A stretch of 12,719 nucleotides of DNA from an uncultured Ruminococcus sp. (lineage in GTDB: Bacteria; Bacillota; Clostridia; Oscillospirales; Ruminococcaceae), in NCBI GenBank assembly GCA_937894495.1, contig CALCRR010000022.1, forward strand, positions 1-12,719, in the 5' to 3' direction. Below, piece after piece: positions 5,196 to 11,068 of this stretch (within the stretch, counting starts at the first letter, position 1; each line of letters starts with the position of its first letter). A program made the position numbers and the translations under genes. The notes under the pieces were generated by a model, which had not been told where the DNA came from, made no database searches, and saw only the letters and a list, made by a program, of their open reading frames with translations.

Positions 5196-5261
5196 TCACA
5201 CCCAGCAAGCTCTGCACATTGTGTACACAAGAACTGTGAATACAATGTGCTGGAAGTTCTG
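5196..5261. repeat. Structured hairpin repeat, copy B
   Basis: The block 5196-5212 and the apical block 5218-5238 are identical to copy A. The inner stem is GCACATTGT (5214-5222) with ACAATGTGC (5242-5250), a perfect pair whose sequence differs from copy A at three compensated positions. The left outer arm CAGCAAGC (5203-5210) is kept, but the right arm has decayed and only CTG (5259-5261) still pairs. Copy B therefore looks like a partly worn member of the same set. Confidence 0.65.
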
Positions 5262-5294
5262 ATGACAGCCACCATTCTTCCTATAACAAGAACG

Positions 5295-5327
5295 AAAAAA
5301 GGACAGGAAAAAGCAATTCCTGTCCTT
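5295..5327 (-). terminator. Intrinsic terminator of the 224-residue gene
   Basis: AAGGACAGGAA (5299-5309) and TTCCTGTCCTT (5317-5327) form a perfect 11-base stem with a 7-base loop. On the minus strand it is followed directly by T residues. It lies about 86 bases past the stop of the leftward gene. The short stretch between them (5328-5412) shows no gene and no clear structure. Confidence 0.85.
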
Positions 5328-5412
5328 GATTGATCTTCATCTATTGTCACTGAAATAATGTCCCCTTAAACCGCTTGCTGATAGCTGTCAGAGCGCCCGA
5401 TTTCCTGCGCTA

Positions 5413-6087
5413 TCAATCAATATGGATCTCCGTTAACAGTTTACAGTCTTCCGGCAGTGTATCACTAACATCAATTATATCTCCGAGCCATTCTCCGATA
5501 TCACATCTTCTGCCACCGTATGCCATAAGAACAGGAAGCGGATCTGCATGATCTAATTTGCTGTTATCACTCAGAAGGATCTTTGTTTCCTCATTTGAAT
5601 AGCAGACCTTCTTTGTGCGGTTGATGATATACTCGAACGATTTGCAGTTTCTGAGAAATAATCCTCTGTATGGATCATTGATATCTACACCATAAACATT
5701 TTGACTGATCGGAGGATCTGATCTCACAACATTGAGATAAAAAGCTATTTCATCACGGACAGACTCTTCCGCTGACTTGAAAAGACCACTTACATTCCGA
5801 TATGTTTCATAAACATTGTCGAACAAGTAGCCTGAAATTCCGCTTTCTGCCTGATGTTTTACCAGAATATTAAGCACCTCATTTGACACTTCATCAAGAG
5901 CGTGGCATTCGTCTCCGAGGAATACCAGACGGTCGCCTTTCCACTCAGCCGAGAGGAGTTCCCATAAGGCACGAAGCAACGCATTGTCTGCACCCATGGA
6001 CTCATGGAGTTTGTTTCCAAGATCAAAATCATCAGGGCATAAGTATTCTTTCTTATCGACATTCACCCAGCAGTAATATTGTCCCAT
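5413..6087 (-). CDS. Unrecognised acidic protein, 224 residues
   Basis: The protein begins MGQYYCWVNVDKKEYL. I cannot place it in a named family. The start at 6087 is chosen because TGAGGTG lies 6-9 bases before it; a GTG three codons upstream overlaps that site. No signal peptide, membrane segment or nucleotide-binding loop is seen. It is acidic, probably soluble and cytoplasmic, and has aromatic-rich N-terminal residues, a WKGDRLVFLGDE segment (about 49-60), and a second acidic C-terminal half ending EIHID. It is a single-gene unit with its own consensus promoter and its own terminator, separate from the rloA-rloB operon. It could be a genuine cargo gene of the same block, an immunity-type protein, or an unrelated resident gene; the sequence does not decide. 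Confidence 0.8.
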   Translation of the reverse strand: MGQYYCWVNVDKKEYLCPDDFDLGNKLHESMGADNALLRALWELLSAEWKGDRLVFLGDECHALDEVSNEVLNILVKHQAESGISGYLFDNVYETYRNVSGLFKSAEESVRDEIAFYLNVVRSDPPISQNVYGVDINDPYRGLFLRNCKSFEYIINRTKKVCYSNEETKILLSDNSKLDHADPLPVLMAYGGRRCDIGEWLGDIIDVSDTLPEDCKLLTEIHID

Positions 6088-6125
6088 AGTTTTCACCTCA
6101 CAATCAATGTGCTGTAGTTTATAAT

Positions 6126-6154
6126 ATCATATCACATAGCGGGGAAAAAGTCAA
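6126..6154 (-). promoter_or_regulatory. Promoter of the 224-residue gene
   Basis: On the minus strand TTGACT (6154-6149) and TATGAT (6131-6126) are separated by 17 bases, a 10 of 12 match to consensus. The gene starts 38 bases further on. CGGGGAAAAA occurs at 6140-6149 within this promoter and again at 6177-6186. Confidence 0.75.
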
Positions 6155-6173
6155 TCGCCATTACAGCGCAATG

Positions 6174-6186
6174 CACCGGGGAAAAA
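6174..6186. repeat. 13-base inverted repeat, right copy
   Basis: CACCGGGGAAAAA is the exact reverse complement of 2497-2509. It lies between the divergent promoters of the unknown 224-residue gene and the small gene at 6300, so it marks the right boundary of the rloAB block. The surrounding 6155-6237 holds no gene. Confidence 0.4.
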
Positions 6187-6237
6187 CCACATTTTGCTGC
6201 GCTTTTCACAAGAATTATTACAATCCTTCCACAGAGC

Positions 6238-6283
6238 TGGACTCAGGTAGTTTTATCGGATATAATGGATTCACGATAAAACT
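6238..6283 (+). promoter_or_regulatory. Promoter with its -10 box inside an operator-like dyad
   Basis: TGGACT (6238-6243) and a perfect TATAAT (6261-6266) are spaced by 17 bases. AGTTTTATCG (6249-6258) and CGATAAAACT (6274-6283) are perfect 10-base inverted arms that straddle the -10 box, with a 15-base spacer. Transcription should begin near 6273, so the RNA carries only the right arm, which favours a DNA operator. The second arm ends just before the ribosome binding site of the small gene. Confidence 0.65.
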
Positions 6284-6299
6284 TTTGGAGGTAACGATT

Positions 6300-6509
6300 A
6301 TGTTGAAAACACCTGAATTGGCAATGCCGAGAACAAACAAGGTCACTACCGTATGCAATGGCAAACGTAAGGTCTGGACGGACTACGAAGAAGCAAAAGC
6401 ATATTTCCTGGAACTTATGATGTCCACCGACGGTGAGGAACATGAACAAGCAGAGTGCGTATACATTCAGCTCCTGCACGGGCTGGACGAGTGCAGTGAC
6501 GAGGAATGA
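6300..6509 (+). CDS. Small conserved-type hypothetical protein (69 residues)
   Basis: The start at 6300 follows TTTTGGAGG with a good gap, and the longer frame from 6171 is discarded because it runs through the promoter. The protein has a basic N-terminal part (KVTTVCNGKRKVW, about 13-25), then an amphipathic helix (DYEEAKAYFLELMM) and an acidic C-terminus ending ECSDEE. From memory, small proteins of this design occur beside mobile elements and SSB genes in gut Clostridia, but I cannot name a function. It lies 15 bases before ssb and shares its promoter, so the two form an operon. A role in mobile-element DNA processing is an inference from the partner. Confidence 0.8.
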   Translation: MLKTPELAMPRTNKVTTVCNGKRKVWTDYEEAKAYFLELMMSTDGEEHEQAECVYIQLLHGLDECSDEE

Positions 6510-6524
6510 AAGGAGCAGTAGACT

Positions 6525-6854
6525 ATGCTGAACAAAATAATGATGACAGGACGTATCACCACCGATCTGACCGTTGTAACTGAGGAAGATTACAGCTACT
6601 GCAAATTCAGTATCGCCGTAGATCAGCCAAAACGCAACGGCAGTGATACCATTGAGACAGATACGTTCACCTGCCTTGCTTTTGATGATAACGCTAAGTC
6701 AGTGAGTTTCCTCTACTCAAAAGGTGGGATTATTACATTTGTTGGTTCGCTCAGGAAGGCTCCTGATAATACCGCAGTTATCATCGTTGAGGAACTGCAC
6801 TTTCAAAACAAATTTGCTGTCAAGGTAGACGTTGATTCAGGGCAGCTTTTTTGA
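6525..6854 (+). CDS. ssb: Single-stranded DNA-binding protein, short form
   Basis: This 109-residue protein starts MLNKIMMTGRITTDLTV, the classic N-terminus of bacterial SSB. It continues with the OB-fold pattern YCKFSIAV near 25-32, DTFTCLAF at 46-53 and GSLRKA near 74-79. It coats single-stranded DNA. It is much shorter than a housekeeping SSB (150-180 residues) and lacks the acidic DDDIPF-like tail that recruits repair and replication proteins; it ends in GQLF. A short tailless form fits an accessory SSB of a mobile or conjugative element. The ribosome binding site AAAGGAG lies 10 bases before the ATG. The OB fold is clear; the in vivo role is inferred. Confidence 0.88.
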   Translation: MLNKIMMTGRITTDLTVVTEEDYSYCKFSIAVDQPKRNGSDTIETDTFTCLAFDDNAKSVSFLYSKGGIITFVGSLRKAPDNTAVIIVEELHFQNKFAVKVDVDSGQLF

Positions 6855-6867
6855 CGGTGTAGACGGT

Positions 6868-6960
6868 ATGCTCTCAGGCGAACGGAAATGGTTTATAGCA
6901 GCTTTCGGTGACGGCATTCGTTCCGTTATCCATAAATATGAAGCAAGGCTCTCAGAGTAA
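6868..6960 (+). CDS. Possible small ORF after ssb (30 residues)
   Basis: A short frame with ATG at 6868 and TAA at 6958-6960 encodes a peptide beginning MLSGERKWFIAAFGDG. It has no good ribosome binding site. The frame is open back to 6829, overlapping the end of ssb in a different frame, so it could also be the displaced tail of a longer protein. Its stop lies inside the stem of the following terminator. It is listed because the composition looks protein-like and the terminator follows at once, but it may be chance. Confidence 0.3.
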   Translation: MLSGERKWFIAAFGDGIRSVIHKYEARLSE

Positions 6961-6974
6961 TTCTGGGAGCCTTT
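6945..6974 (+). terminator. Terminator after the ssb operon
   Basis: The bases 6945-6956 pair with 6962-6973 in a 12-base stem containing one G-T pair, with a 5-base loop. Only three T follow, so termination may be incomplete. It separates the ssb operon from the strong promoter at 7024. Confidence 0.6.
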
Positions 6975-7023
6975 AAACATATGTGCAATTATTGAAATCG
7001 TAAGAATCACAACTATATATTCA

Positions 7024-7052
7024 TTGACATTTAGTATATAAAATGGTATAAT
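7024..7052 (+). promoter_or_regulatory. Perfect consensus promoter of the MazG-helicase operon
   Basis: TTGACA (7024-7029) and TATAAT (7047-7052) are spaced by 17 bases, a 12 of 12 match. TGG directly precedes the -10 box, adding an extended -10 TGn contact. The first gene starts 38 bases downstream. No dyad as clear as those at the other two regulated promoters is seen here, so expression may be constitutive and strong. Confidence 0.88.
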
Positions 7053-7090
7053 TTAAACAAATAATAGCCTTTGCTAAGGAGCGTGATAAA

Positions 7091-7411
7091 ATGACCAAGC
7101 ACCACAACAAACTCGTCCGTGACAAGATTCCCGAGATAATAGAAAAAGCAGGCAAGAAAGCCTACACACATATCCTCTCTGAAGAAGAATACATGACCGA
7201 TCTTGACAAAAAGCTGAATGAGGAGTGTGCCGAGTACCAGGCTGATAAAAGCATTGAAGAACTTGCGGATATGCTTGAAGTCATGTACGCTATCGCCGAA
7301 GCAAGAGGCTGGTCGGTATCTGAACTTGAAGCTGTCCGCAGGGAAAAGGCTGAAAAGCGAGGTGCGTTTGAAAGACGGATATTTCTTGAAAGGGTAAATG
7401 ACGATGAGTGA
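7091..7411 (+). CDS. MazG-like nucleoside triphosphate pyrophosphohydrolase
   Basis: This 106-residue all-alpha enzyme is expected to split an NTP or dNTP into the monophosphate and pyrophosphate. The start follows TAAGGAG with a 9-base gap. It begins with the HNKLVRDKIPEII signature of this small MazG-like family. The metal-binding acidic motif follows as EECAE (44-48) and then EELAD (56-60), which is the E-E-x-x-E ... E-x-x-D arrangement of the family. The C-terminus carries the conserved KRGAFERRIFLERV. All acidic ligands are present. It overlaps the next gene by 8 bases, so the two are translated together. House-cleaning of damaged nucleotides is the usual role; next to a nuclease-helicase and a dGTPase, a part in nucleotide-based antiviral defence is an inference. 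The true substrate cannot be read from the sequence. Confidence 0.88.
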   Translation: MTKHHNKLVRDKIPEIIEKAGKKAYTHILSEEEYMTDLDKKLNEECAEYQADKSIEELADMLEVMYAIAEARGWSVSELEAVRREKAEKRGAFERRIFLERVNDDE

Positions 7412-9674
7412 GTACAGGGCGGCTTCGGGCAGCAGTGCGGAAGACCTTTTTATCGAGCTTTTCACCGATACTTTCGGTGCTGAAAAAGCAGGGTATCTCT
7501 ATTCGCAGTTCCACTTTTATGATATCTATCAGAATGACCGATTTGCAGATTTCTTCCTTGAGAGCGGAGCAAGAAAGATCGCTATTGAGATAGACGATGA
7601 AGCAAGTCACAACAAGCTGCACATCTCACAGAACAAGTTTTATGACGATCTGCTCAAGCAGAACAGCATGGTACATCTCGGCTGGGACGTTTTTCGCTGG
7701 GCGGTGAAACAGCTTCAAGTCCAGCCCGACACGGTAAAGGACGAGCTGCGTGTTTTTGTAGGCAGCGATACCATGTTCCGTGAGGTGGAGAACTATCTCC
7801 CGGTACAGCGTGGAAAGGCTTTGCAGGGCTTTGATCTGGAGCTGAAAGAGCATCAGAAACAGGCTCTTGACTCCCTTGAAACAATGCGTTTAAATCATGA
7901 AACTATCGCTCTGCTCTATCACGCAACAGGAACCGGAAAGACAGTAACCGCTGTTTCAGATGCAAAGAGAATGGGCGGAAGAACGCTCTTCCTTGCTCAT
8001 ACCGTCGAGCTTGTGGAGCAGGCAGCGAACACATTCCGAGAGCTTTGGAAAAGCGTCACTGTCGGGAAATATGTCGATACCATAAAGCAGCCAAATGCAC
8101 ACGTTGTCTGCGGAAGTATCCAGAGCGTTGCACTGAACCTTGACCGTTTTAAGGACGATGATTTTGACTATCTGATAATCGACGAAGCACACCACGCTTC
8201 TGCCGACACATACCAGAAAGTACTTGCATATTTCAAGCCGAAATTCACACTGGGACTTACTGCAACTCCCGAGCGTGCTGATGATAAAAATATTCTTGAC
8301 ATCTTTAAGAATACAGCTCACAAGCTGGATATTCAGACTGCCGTGGAGATAGGCGAACTTGTCCCTGTGCGCTGCATACGCATACATACAAACGTTGACC
8401 TGACAAAGGTGCGATTCAACAGCGTTCAGTACAATATCCGTGACCTTGAAAGCAAGATATTCGTTCCAGAACGCAATACACTTATCGCTGATACTTTTAT
8501 GGAGTATTGCAGTGAGAAGCGTACTGTAATTTTCTGTGCAAGCGTCAAGCACGCAGAAGAAATCGCAAAGATGATATGCGAAAGAGGTGCAAATGCACAG
8601 GCAGTTTCGGGAAGCATGAAGCCCAGCGAACGTAAGGAGTATATCGCTAAATTCCAGAAGGGTGAGATCAAGGCACTTTGTGCCTGCGACCTGCTCAATG
8701 AGGGCTGGGATTGTCCCGAAACAGAGGTGCTTTTTATGGCTCGTCCCACCATGTCAAAGGTGCTGTATACTCAACAGCTTGGCAGAGGTATGCGTCTTGC
8801 GGACGGCAAAGAGAGTCTTATTGTTTTTGACTTTGTGGATAATGCAAGTCAGTATAATATGCCCTATTCTATGCACAGACTTTTTCAGCTGAAAGACTAC
8901 AAGCCGGGCAAACTTGTGCTTGGCACAAAACAGCAAAGGGAAGCGGACGATCAGCTCTATGCAAAGGGTGAAAAGCCCGATGCGATCGTAGATTTCCCAA
9001 TTGATGCCACAGATTATGAAGCGGTAGATGTTTTCAACTGGCAGGAAGAAGCCGCAGGCATGATCTCGCAGATGGAGTTTATCCGCCGTGTTGATGTGCA
9101 GTCGGAAACAGTCGAACGCTATATCAGAGAAGGGAAAATAATCCCCGACCTGATAGTCCCCATGAGCGAACACCGCACCTTCAAATATTTCAAGGAAGAA
9201 ACTCTTGAAGCCGCAGCTAAGCAGTACGGCTGGCAGCTCATCAATGATGACAACCGCAAGGATATGTTCATGGAAATGATCCGTCAGATGGACATGAGCT
9301 ATTCCTACAAGCCCGTGCTGATAAAGGCTGTTCTTACCCACGCAGACAGCAAAGGCAGAGTCAAGCTGGACGATATCGTTGCATATTTCAGAAGCTATTA
9401 CGAAGGCAGAAGAAGCGCAGGTTTGACAGTCGAAAAGCCCAACAGTATCTTTGCAAAGGGCGGCTACACCGATAAAGAAGCCCAGCGTAATATCCTCTCA
9501 AACCCGTTCAAACGCTTTCAGGATATGCAGATGTTCAGGCACACAAAAACGCTCGGTATCATCGAAGTCGAACCGACTGTCTGGAAGAACCTGACCGAGG
9601 AGGAAAAGGCGGAGATCATGGAAATCTGTGAGGAGAAGCTGGAGAGATATTATAAGAGGTTTGGAAACAAGTAG
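7404..9674 (+). CDS. DUF559/Vsr-like nuclease fused to an SF2 helicase (DEAD/DEAH family)
   Basis: This 756-residue protein probably unwinds or moves along DNA and cuts it. Residues 12-105 look like a PD-(D/E)XK nuclease of the DUF559/Vsr type: RFADFFLE with Asp49, then IAIEID with Glu62 and Asp64, then a His/Lys-rich helix and the final LGWDVFRW. The SF2 helicase follows: motif I HATGTGKT at 173-180, DEAH at 260-263, motif III LTATPERAD at 285-293, a motif IV region TVIFCAS at 374-380, and motifs V-VI NEGWDCPET and QQLGRGMR at 457-464. A C-terminal region of about 250 residues is not recognised. The start at 7404 is preferred to the ATG at 7398 because AAAGGG is 9 bases from it and only 3 from the other. 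The domain plan resembles restriction-type helicase subunits, but no methyltransferase gene is present. Confidence 0.88.
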   Translation: MSEYRAASGSSAEDLFIELFTDTFGAEKAGYLYSQFHFYDIYQNDRFADFFLESGARKIAIEIDDEASHNKLHISQNKFYDDLLKQNSMVHLGWDVFRWAVKQLQVQPDTVKDELRVFVGSDTMFREVENYLPVQRGKALQGFDLELKEHQKQALDSLETMRLNHETIALLYHATGTGKTVTAVSDAKRMGGRTLFLAHTVELVEQAANTFRELWKSVTVGKYVDTIKQPNAHVVCGSIQSVALNLDRFKDDDFDYLIIDEAHHASADTYQKVLAYFKPKFTLGLTATPERADDKNILDIFKNTAHKLDIQTAVEIGELVPVRCIRIHTNVDLTKVRFNSVQYNIRDLESKIFVPERNTLIADTFMEYCSEKRTVIFCASVKHAEEIAKMICERGANAQAVSGSMKPSERKEYIAKFQKGEIKALCACDLLNEGWDCPETEVLFMARPTMSKVLYTQQLGRGMRLADGKESLIVFDFVDNASQYNMPYSMHRLFQLKDYKPGKLVLGTKQQREADDQLYAKGEKPDAIVDFPIDATDYEAVDVFNWQEEAAGMISQMEFIRRVDVQSETVERYIREGKIIPDLIVPMSEHRTFKYFKEETLEAAAKQYGWQLINDDNRKDMFMEMIRQMDMSYSYKPVLIKAVLTHADSKGRVKLDDIVAYFRSYYEGRRSAGLTVEKPNSIFAKGGYTDKEAQRNILSNPFKRFQDMQMFRHTKTLGIIEVEPTVWKNLTEEEKAEIMEICEEKLERYYKRFGNK

Positions 9675-9724
9675 ACTTACTTGCACAAATACATATAACT
9701 ATGATGTGATATGGAGGGAAAACT

Positions 9725-10978
9725 ATGGCAAAGAAAAACAAGCAATTATTTAATGATGTTTCTATGACACCTACTAACCCCAAGTGGAGTGATATGACAC
9801 AACGACCGTCAGAGCTTTATAATCGTTCTGATGATATTAGAAGTCCCTTTGCTCGTGATTATACTAGAATCCTTCATTCAATGGCATATAGAAGATTAAA
9901 ACACAAAACGCAGGTTTTCTTTAATATTGATAATGATCATATTTGCACTCGTATGGAACATGTTTCTCATGTTGAGTCTGTAAGTAATACTATCGCTAAT
10001 AATTTAGGGTTAAATACAGAGTTGACAAGAGCTATAGCTATGGGACATGATCTAGGTCATGCTCCGTTTGGTCATCATGGTGAAACGATAATAACAAATC
10101 TATGCAAACAGTATATTTCCGATGATATGACATTCTGGCACGAAAAGAACGGGTTAAGATTTGTAGACTGTGTTGAATTATTGGCGGATAATTATAACAA
10201 TTACAAAAATCTCGATCTCACATATGCAGTTAGAGACGGTATAATTTCACACTGCGGCGAAGTAGACGAAAATGGTTTAAAACCCAGAGATGAACTTATT
10301 GTATTAGAAAGCGATTTTAAAAGGCCAGGTCAGTTTTCTCCTGCCACATGGGAAGGTTGCATAGTCAAATTATCAGATAAGATTGCGTATGTCGGACGTG
10401 ACATAGAAGATGCAATACAGCTAGGTTTCCTTGATGATGAAGCTAAAAACACACTCAGAAAAATGGCCAAAGCAAATGACCAAAATGCAATTAATACAAC
10501 TGTGATCATGCATAATCTTATTATTGATGTATGTCAAAACAGTGATCCTGAAAAAGGGATTTGTCTTAGTGAGAAATTTCTTAAGCAATTAAATATCATA
10601 AAACAATTCAATTATGATAAGATATACTATAATAAAAGATTTGAAGCTTTTAAAAAGTATTCTGAATTAGTATTAACACAACTATTTGAAACATTATACT
10701 CAACTTATGACGGCAAGCATTCATTTGACAGTCTGAATTCGATGCAGAAATATTATCCCACTTTAGTTGCTTCATTTGCAAAATGGTTATCAAGATACTG
10801 CGAAACCAATATCGTACCAACAGGTGAATTAAGGAATGAAGCTTTTTGTTGTGAAAATCAAAAAATATATGGAATGTTAGATAGTAAAGAAATATACGCT
10901 CAGGCTATTATTGATTTTATAGCTGGAATGACGGACAGATTTGCAGTAAAGCTGTTTAATGAGTTGATATCCTATTAA
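9725..10978 (+). CDS. dgt: HD-domain dGTPase, probable anti-phage nucleotide-depletion enzyme
   Basis: This 417-residue enzyme should hydrolyse dGTP (or other dNTPs) to the nucleoside and triphosphate. The family markers appear in order: RRLKHKTQV at 56-64, TRMEHVSHV with His79, the HD pair His108-Asp109 in GHDLGHAPFGHHGE, and Asp218 in KLSDKIAYVGRD. These are the four metal ligands, so the site is intact. Length matches the short dGTPase group. The ribosome binding site GGAGGG lies 6 bases before the ATG. It starts 50 bases after the helicase gene with no strong promoter between, so it may share that transcript. It is far more AT-rich than the helicase (30% GC in 9961-10020 against 45% in 8041-8100), a sign of separate origin. 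Related dGTPases starve phages of dNTPs; a housekeeping role is the alternative. Confidence 0.9.
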   Translation: MAKKNKQLFNDVSMTPTNPKWSDMTQRPSELYNRSDDIRSPFARDYTRILHSMAYRRLKHKTQVFFNIDNDHICTRMEHVSHVESVSNTIANNLGLNTELTRAIAMGHDLGHAPFGHHGETIITNLCKQYISDDMTFWHEKNGLRFVDCVELLADNYNNYKNLDLTYAVRDGIISHCGEVDENGLKPRDELIVLESDFKRPGQFSPATWEGCIVKLSDKIAYVGRDIEDAIQLGFLDDEAKNTLRKMAKANDQNAINTTVIMHNLIIDVCQNSDPEKGICLSEKFLKQLNIIKQFNYDKIYYNKRFEAFKKYSELVLTQLFETLYSTYDGKHSFDSLNSMQKYYPTLVASFAKWLSRYCETNIVPTGELRNEAFCCENQKIYGMLDSKEIYAQAIIDFIAGMTDRFAVKLFNELISY

Positions 10979-11036
10979 TACATTGCATATTATTTGAGTT
11001 AACTATCATTTGGTCAACAATATAATACCAGAGCTA

Positions 11037-11068
11037 CAGCCGCCCACAAAGGGCGGCTGCAATTTTTT
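11037..11068 (+). terminator. Strong intrinsic terminator of the dGTPase transcript
   Basis: CAGCCGCCC (11037-11045) and GGGCGGCTG (11051-11059) form a perfect GC-rich 9-base stem with a 5-base loop, followed by CAA and six T (11063-11068). The stem could also pause leftward transcription, but there is no T run on that side. The T run overlaps the stop codon of the convergent gene, so the two transcripts end nose to nose. Confidence 0.88.

Larger units (their letters stand above)
4634..5295. other. Gene-free, hairpin-rich region between rloA and the 224-residue gene
   Basis: No convincing protein gene is found here. Several frames are open for 60-130 codons, but they lack ribosome binding sites, overlap each other on both strands, and the repeats occur in different frames (spacing 161 and 154 bases, neither a multiple of 3). 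What the region does hold is a series of inverted repeats. There is a 10-base pair at 4690-4727 and a 6-base hairpin TCGCCA/TGGCGA at 4862-4879. A long hairpin lies at 4890-4950, a terminator-like hairpin at 4998-5015, and two copies of a structured repeat at 5042-5107 and 5196-5250. The motif CAGCAAGC opens three of these (4888, 5049, 5203). A structured RNA or a mobile hairpin repeat is the best reading. Strand is unresolved. Confidence 0.6.

Noticed and set aside
4888..5261. CRISPR array
   Set aside because: Only three related units at uneven spacing of about 155-160 bases, each itself a hairpin with variable stems; there are no regular spacers and no cas genes in the window.
4930..5262. 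A 110-codon plus-strand ORF and two minus-strand ORFs (4833-5123, 4981-5217) in the hairpin region
   Set aside because: They overlap one another, lack ribosome binding sites, have odd composition, and cross hairpin repeats that fall in different frames. No family resemblance is seen.
4634..5295. Retron msr-msd or a reprogrammable guide RNA locus
   Set aside because: No reverse transcriptase, IscB, TnpB or similar partner gene is present; both flanking protein genes are of other families.
7091..9674. Type III or type I restriction-modification system
   Set aside because: A helicase with a nuclease domain is present, but there is no methyltransferase or specificity subunit, and the first gene is a MazG-like hydrolase.
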